The notes below the pieces were generated by a model that was not told the DNA's origin, ran no database searches, and saw only the letters and a list, made by a program, of their open reading frames with translations. A stretch of 64,000 nt of DNA from Paracoccaceae bacterium (lineage in GTDB: Bacteria > Pseudomonadota > Alphaproteobacteria > Rhodobacterales > Rhodobacteraceae): contig WGNF01000003.1 of the NCBI GenBank assembly GCA_016124615.1, forward strand, positions 248,001 to 312,000, written 5' to 3'. Of this stretch, positions 61,929 through 64,000 are shown piece after piece. Position numbers and translations under genes: made by a program. The number at the start of each line of letters is the position of its first letter. Within the stretch, counting starts at the first letter, position 1.

Positions 61929-62395
61929 AACCGTTCGCGCTGGCCGCCCTGCTGGCGGCGCTTGCCGGTTCTGCGCTGGCCGATTGCCGTGACGATCAGG
62001 TTGAATTCCGCGGCCCCGGCGGGGCGGCGCGCTTCACCGTCGACGTCGCCCGGACCGAGGCGGAGCGCGAGCTTGGCCTGATGAACCGCAGCGCGATGCC
62101 CGCCTCAGCGGGGATGCTTTTCGTGTTCGACGGGCCGACCCATGCGCAATTCTGGATGAAGGACACGCTGATTCCGCTCGACATGATCTTCGTCGATCCG
62201 GCGGGACAGGTGACACGGGTGAAGGCGAACGCCCGGCCCGAAGACCTCAGCATCATCGACGGCGGCCGTGGCGTGGAATTCGTGGTCGAGATCAACGCCG
62301 GGTTGGCGGGCAAACTGGGCATCGCGCCGGGCGCCGCGATGCGCAGCCCCGAGGTACCGCAGGCCGGCGCGATCTGGCCCTGCGGCGCGCCTTAG
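61925..62395 (+). CDS. Exported DUF192 protein
   Basis: 156 residues from a GTG at 61925 that overlaps the cold-shock stop (GTGA). A signal peptide (about 1-20, ending ALA before DCRDDQ) is followed by a DUF192 domain with ERELGLMNRSAMPASAGMLF, FWMKDTLIPLDMIFV and GVEFVVEINAG. The family is widespread and of unknown function; a periplasmic location is expected. Confidence 0.88.
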   Translation: MKPFALAALLAALAGSALADCRDDQVEFRGPGGAARFTVDVARTEAERELGLMNRSAMPASAGMLFVFDGPTHAQFWMKDTLIPLDMIFVDPAGQVTRVKANARPEDLSIIDGGRGVEFVVEINAGLAGKLGIAPGAAMRSPEVPQAGAIWPCGAP

Positions 62396-62435
62396 CCCTT
62401 TTCGCGGCCCGCCCGAGCGGCTAGAGAGAGCGCAG

Positions 62436-62512
62436 CGGAGTGTAGCGCAGTCTGGTAGCGCGCCTGCTTTGGGAGCAGGATGTCGGGGGTTCGAATCCCT
62501 CCACTCCGACCA
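62436..62512 (+). tRNA. tRNA-Pro (anticodon UGG)
   Basis: A full cloverleaf is visible. The acceptor stem CGGAGTG (62436-62442) pairs with CACTCCG (62502-62508), the anticodon stem CCTGC/GCAGG (62463-62467, 62475-62479) encloses the loop TTTGGGA with anticodon TGG at 62470-62472, and the T-arm contains GGTTCGAAT. The discriminator A and encoded CCA (62510-62512) complete 77 bases. Confidence 0.97.
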
Positions 62513-62627
62513 AATCCGCCATTCCGACCCTTGACGGGTTTCCGCCCATCAGATCACGAAAACATTGATTTCGGCGCAGAGTGGCGCAAACTTGCACTAT
62601 TCGCTCACAATGATTTTGGAGGTCACG

Positions 62628-63131
62628 ATGACCGCATTCCGCTCGTTTTTGGCCGCAGGCGTGGCCGCGATCTGTCTGGCAACAGGGGTTTGGGCCGACA
62701 CCGGTCAGGGGCCGGGGCTTGATATCGTCATCCGCAGCTATCCTGCGCACAGGGTCACCGCGCATATGTTGCCCGACGCCGAGGGCAGGCTGCGGCTGCC
62801 GGAACTGCCGAAGGGCCGCTATACGCTGGAGGTTGCGGATACCGCGCATCTGCAGGAACCGTTCGAGTTCAACGCCTCGAAACCGGCCAAGCTGCAACAG
62901 GTGATCAACCCGACCCGGTCGCACACCGTCGCACCGATCCATTATCCGGACGGCAAGCCCTTCATCATCACGATCATCTATCCGGACGGCGGCAAGGGCT
63001 ACATCATCGCGACGGTCGGCGGCGGTTCGGGCACGACGTTCGCGGCGCCGCCCGACACCCCCGACCACGGTGGCGAGCACGACAGCCCTGGCGGCGGTCG
63101 TTCCAGCGGCGGCACCGGCGGCAAGTACTGA
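62628..63131 (+). CDS. Exported protein of unknown function
   Basis: 167 residues, not recognised. A signal peptide (about 1-23, ending VWA) leads to a domain with the beta-rich pattern LRLPELPKGRYTLEVAD, similar to small carboxypeptidase-regulatory or prealbumin-like modules, then repeated YPDG stretches (HYPDGKPF and IYPDGGKG) and a Gly/Ser/Pro/His-rich C-terminal tail of about 40 residues. TTGGAGG precedes the ATG at 62628. It stands alone after the tRNA gene. Confidence 0.65.
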   Translation: MTAFRSFLAAGVAAICLATGVWADTGQGPGLDIVIRSYPAHRVTAHMLPDAEGRLRLPELPKGRYTLEVADTAHLQEPFEFNASKPAKLQQVINPTRSHTVAPIHYPDGKPFIITIIYPDGGKGYIIATVGGGSGTTFAAPPDTPDHGGEHDSPGGGRSSGGTGGKY

Positions 63132-63213
63132 TCCTGATCTGACCCGATCAAAATCGCGGCATGTGTGGCACGCAAGGCTGCCATGCAGTGTGGTCTGCAT
63201 CTTGATACCTAAG

Positions 63214-63238
63214 CATGCTCATTATATGTCATGCTCAT
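63214..63238 (+). promoter_or_regulatory. Direct repeat CATGCTCAT at the MarR start
   Basis: CATGCTCAT occurs at 63214-63222 and 63230-63238; the second copy covers the ATG start codon. The AT-rich spacer could hold a -10 element, with TTGATA at 63202-63207 as a weak -35. Likely the autoregulatory site of the MarR protein. Confidence 0.5.
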
Positions 63239-63713
63239 GAAAAACGAAGGTATCGAAAGATTCGGCCTGCTTTTGCACGATTCGGCGCGCCTTTTGCGCG
63301 CGCGGTTCGAGGCGCATGGCCGTTCGCTGGGGTTGTCCTCGGCGCAATGGCGGCTGTTGACGCGGCTCTCGAAAGAGGGGCGCGCAACGCAGGCGCGGCT
63401 GGCCGAGCTGATGGAGATCGAGCCGATCTCGGTCTCGCGGCTGGTCACGCGGATGGAGGAAGCGGGCTGGGTCGCCCGTCAGCCCGACCCCAATGACCGC
63501 CGCATCCGCGTCGTGGTGCCGACCGCCCGCACGCTGGAGGCGCTGGCCGATATCCGCAGCGTCGCGGCCTCGGTCTATGACGAGGCGATGGCGGGGCTGA
63601 GCCAGCCGGAACGCCAGGCGCTGATCGCCAGCCTGACGGTGGTTCTTAACAATTTGTCGGATGCGAAGATCGCCGAGTGCGGCGCGCTCCGGGCCAAAGA
63701 GGAAATACAATGA
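63231..63713 (+). CDS. MarR-family regulator
   Basis: Winged-helix dimeric repressor of 160 residues. The recognition helix region is ARLAELMEIEPISVSRLVTRMEEAGWVARQ (about 55-84) with the wing DPNDRRIRVVV. It overlaps the next gene, a membrane-fusion protein of an efflux pump, by ATGA, the usual MarR-emrAB layout. ATG 63237 is an alternative start. Confidence 0.92.
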   Translation: MLMKNEGIERFGLLLHDSARLLRARFEAHGRSLGLSSAQWRLLTRLSKEGRATQARLAELMEIEPISVSRLVTRMEEAGWVARQPDPNDRRIRVVVPTARTLEALADIRSVAASVYDEAMAGLSQPERQALIASLTVVLNNLSDAKIAECGALRAKEEIQ

Positions 63714-64000
63714 ACGCTGAGAACCAGGTCAAATCGGGTGCCGCCACCGCCGTTGTCGGGGAAACTGCGCGGCCCAAGCGGCGCATCAACCGCTCGGTGC
63801 TGATGGGCGTCGTGCCGCTGGCGATGGTGGTGGTCGGCGGCTGGTTCTGGCTGGCCGGCGGGCGCTACGAGGAAACCCAGGACGCCAACCTGCATCAGCC
63901 GCGCGTTGCGATTTCGTCGAATGCCACCGGGCTGGTGACGCAGATCGGCTTTACCGACAATCAGCCGGTCAAGAAGGGCGACCTGCTGTTCCAGGTCGAT
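63710..64000 (+). CDS. HlyD/EmrA-family membrane fusion protein (3' partial)
   Basis: The first 97 residues are in the window; the gene runs off the end. A cytoplasmic N-terminus with a basic stretch (ARPKRRINRS) is followed by a membrane helix (about 33-53) and the start of the periplasmic beta-barrel/lipoyl region: YEETQDANLHQPRVAISSNATG and KKGDLLFQVD, typical of EmrA-type adaptors of multidrug efflux pumps. GAGGAAA precedes the ATG. Confidence 0.88.
   Translation, partial: MNAENQVKSGAATAVVGETARPKRRINRSVLMGVVPLAMVVVGGWFWLAGGRYEETQDANLHQPRVAISSNATGLVTQIGFTDNQPVKKGDLLFQVD

Noticed and set aside
1-64000. CRISPR arrays, insertion sequences, prophage or rRNA
   Set aside because: No regular repeat-spacer array, transposase, integrase, phage structural gene or rRNA sequence was recognised.

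Overview
The window is GC-rich and tightly packed, with ATGA/TGATG/GTGA gene overlaps, and its content points to an alphaproteobacterium of the Rhodobacter/Paracoccaceae group. Supporting signs are a BcsA very close to the well-studied Rhodobacter sphaeroides protein, a run ppiD-trpE-(YibQ-like)-trpG-trpD-trpC-moaC-moeA-lexA, and a lexA promoter with the GTTC-N7-GTTC type of SOS box known from that group. No insertion sequence, prophage, CRISPR array or rRNA was seen. There is one tRNA (Pro, UGG).

Layout. 0-9 kb: end of a porin-like outer-membrane barrel, cytochrome c maturation ccmF-ccmH, an enoyl-CoA hydratase, an exported alpha/beta hydrolase, an RraB-like protein with the ribosome GTPase rsgA, and a metal-responsive pair (His-rich PadR regulator and ferric-siderophore reductase) behind a triple-repeat operator. 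8.5-20 kb: a c-di-GMP/cellulose block, with a PAS-PAS-GGDEF-EAL protein and a membrane diguanylate cyclase facing a bcsN-bcsA-bcsB-bcsZ-TPR operon whose BcsA has an intact PilZ domain. 20-27 kb: a DoxX protein and a complete urea ABC transporter (urtABCDE) without urease genes.

26.7-42.1 kb is the most interesting region: a catabolic island for hydroaromatic acids. A TRAP transporter, a shikimate/quinate-type dehydrogenase, a type II dehydroquinase and a QuiC-type dehydroshikimate dehydratase fusion would bring quinate or shikimate to protocatechuate. GalB-, GalC- and GalD-type enzymes would take 4-oxalomesaconate to pyruvate and oxaloacetate. The only stand-alone ring-opening enzyme is a VOC (type I) extradiol dioxygenase. 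No LigAB, PcaGH or LigI is present. Two GntR regulators and a LysR regulator with two tandem helix-turn-helix domains control the divergent units, and several palindromic operators are visible.

42-64 kb is mainly housekeeping: gltA, gltX, comEC, lexA, moeA, moaC, the trp genes with an opposite-strand Pro/Ala-rich polysaccharide-deacetylase-like gene inserted, ppiD, an aminotransferase, gpt-fabI, pdxH, a two-domain cold-shock protein, a DUF192 protein, tRNA-Pro, an exported orphan, and the start of a MarR-controlled efflux operon that runs off the end.
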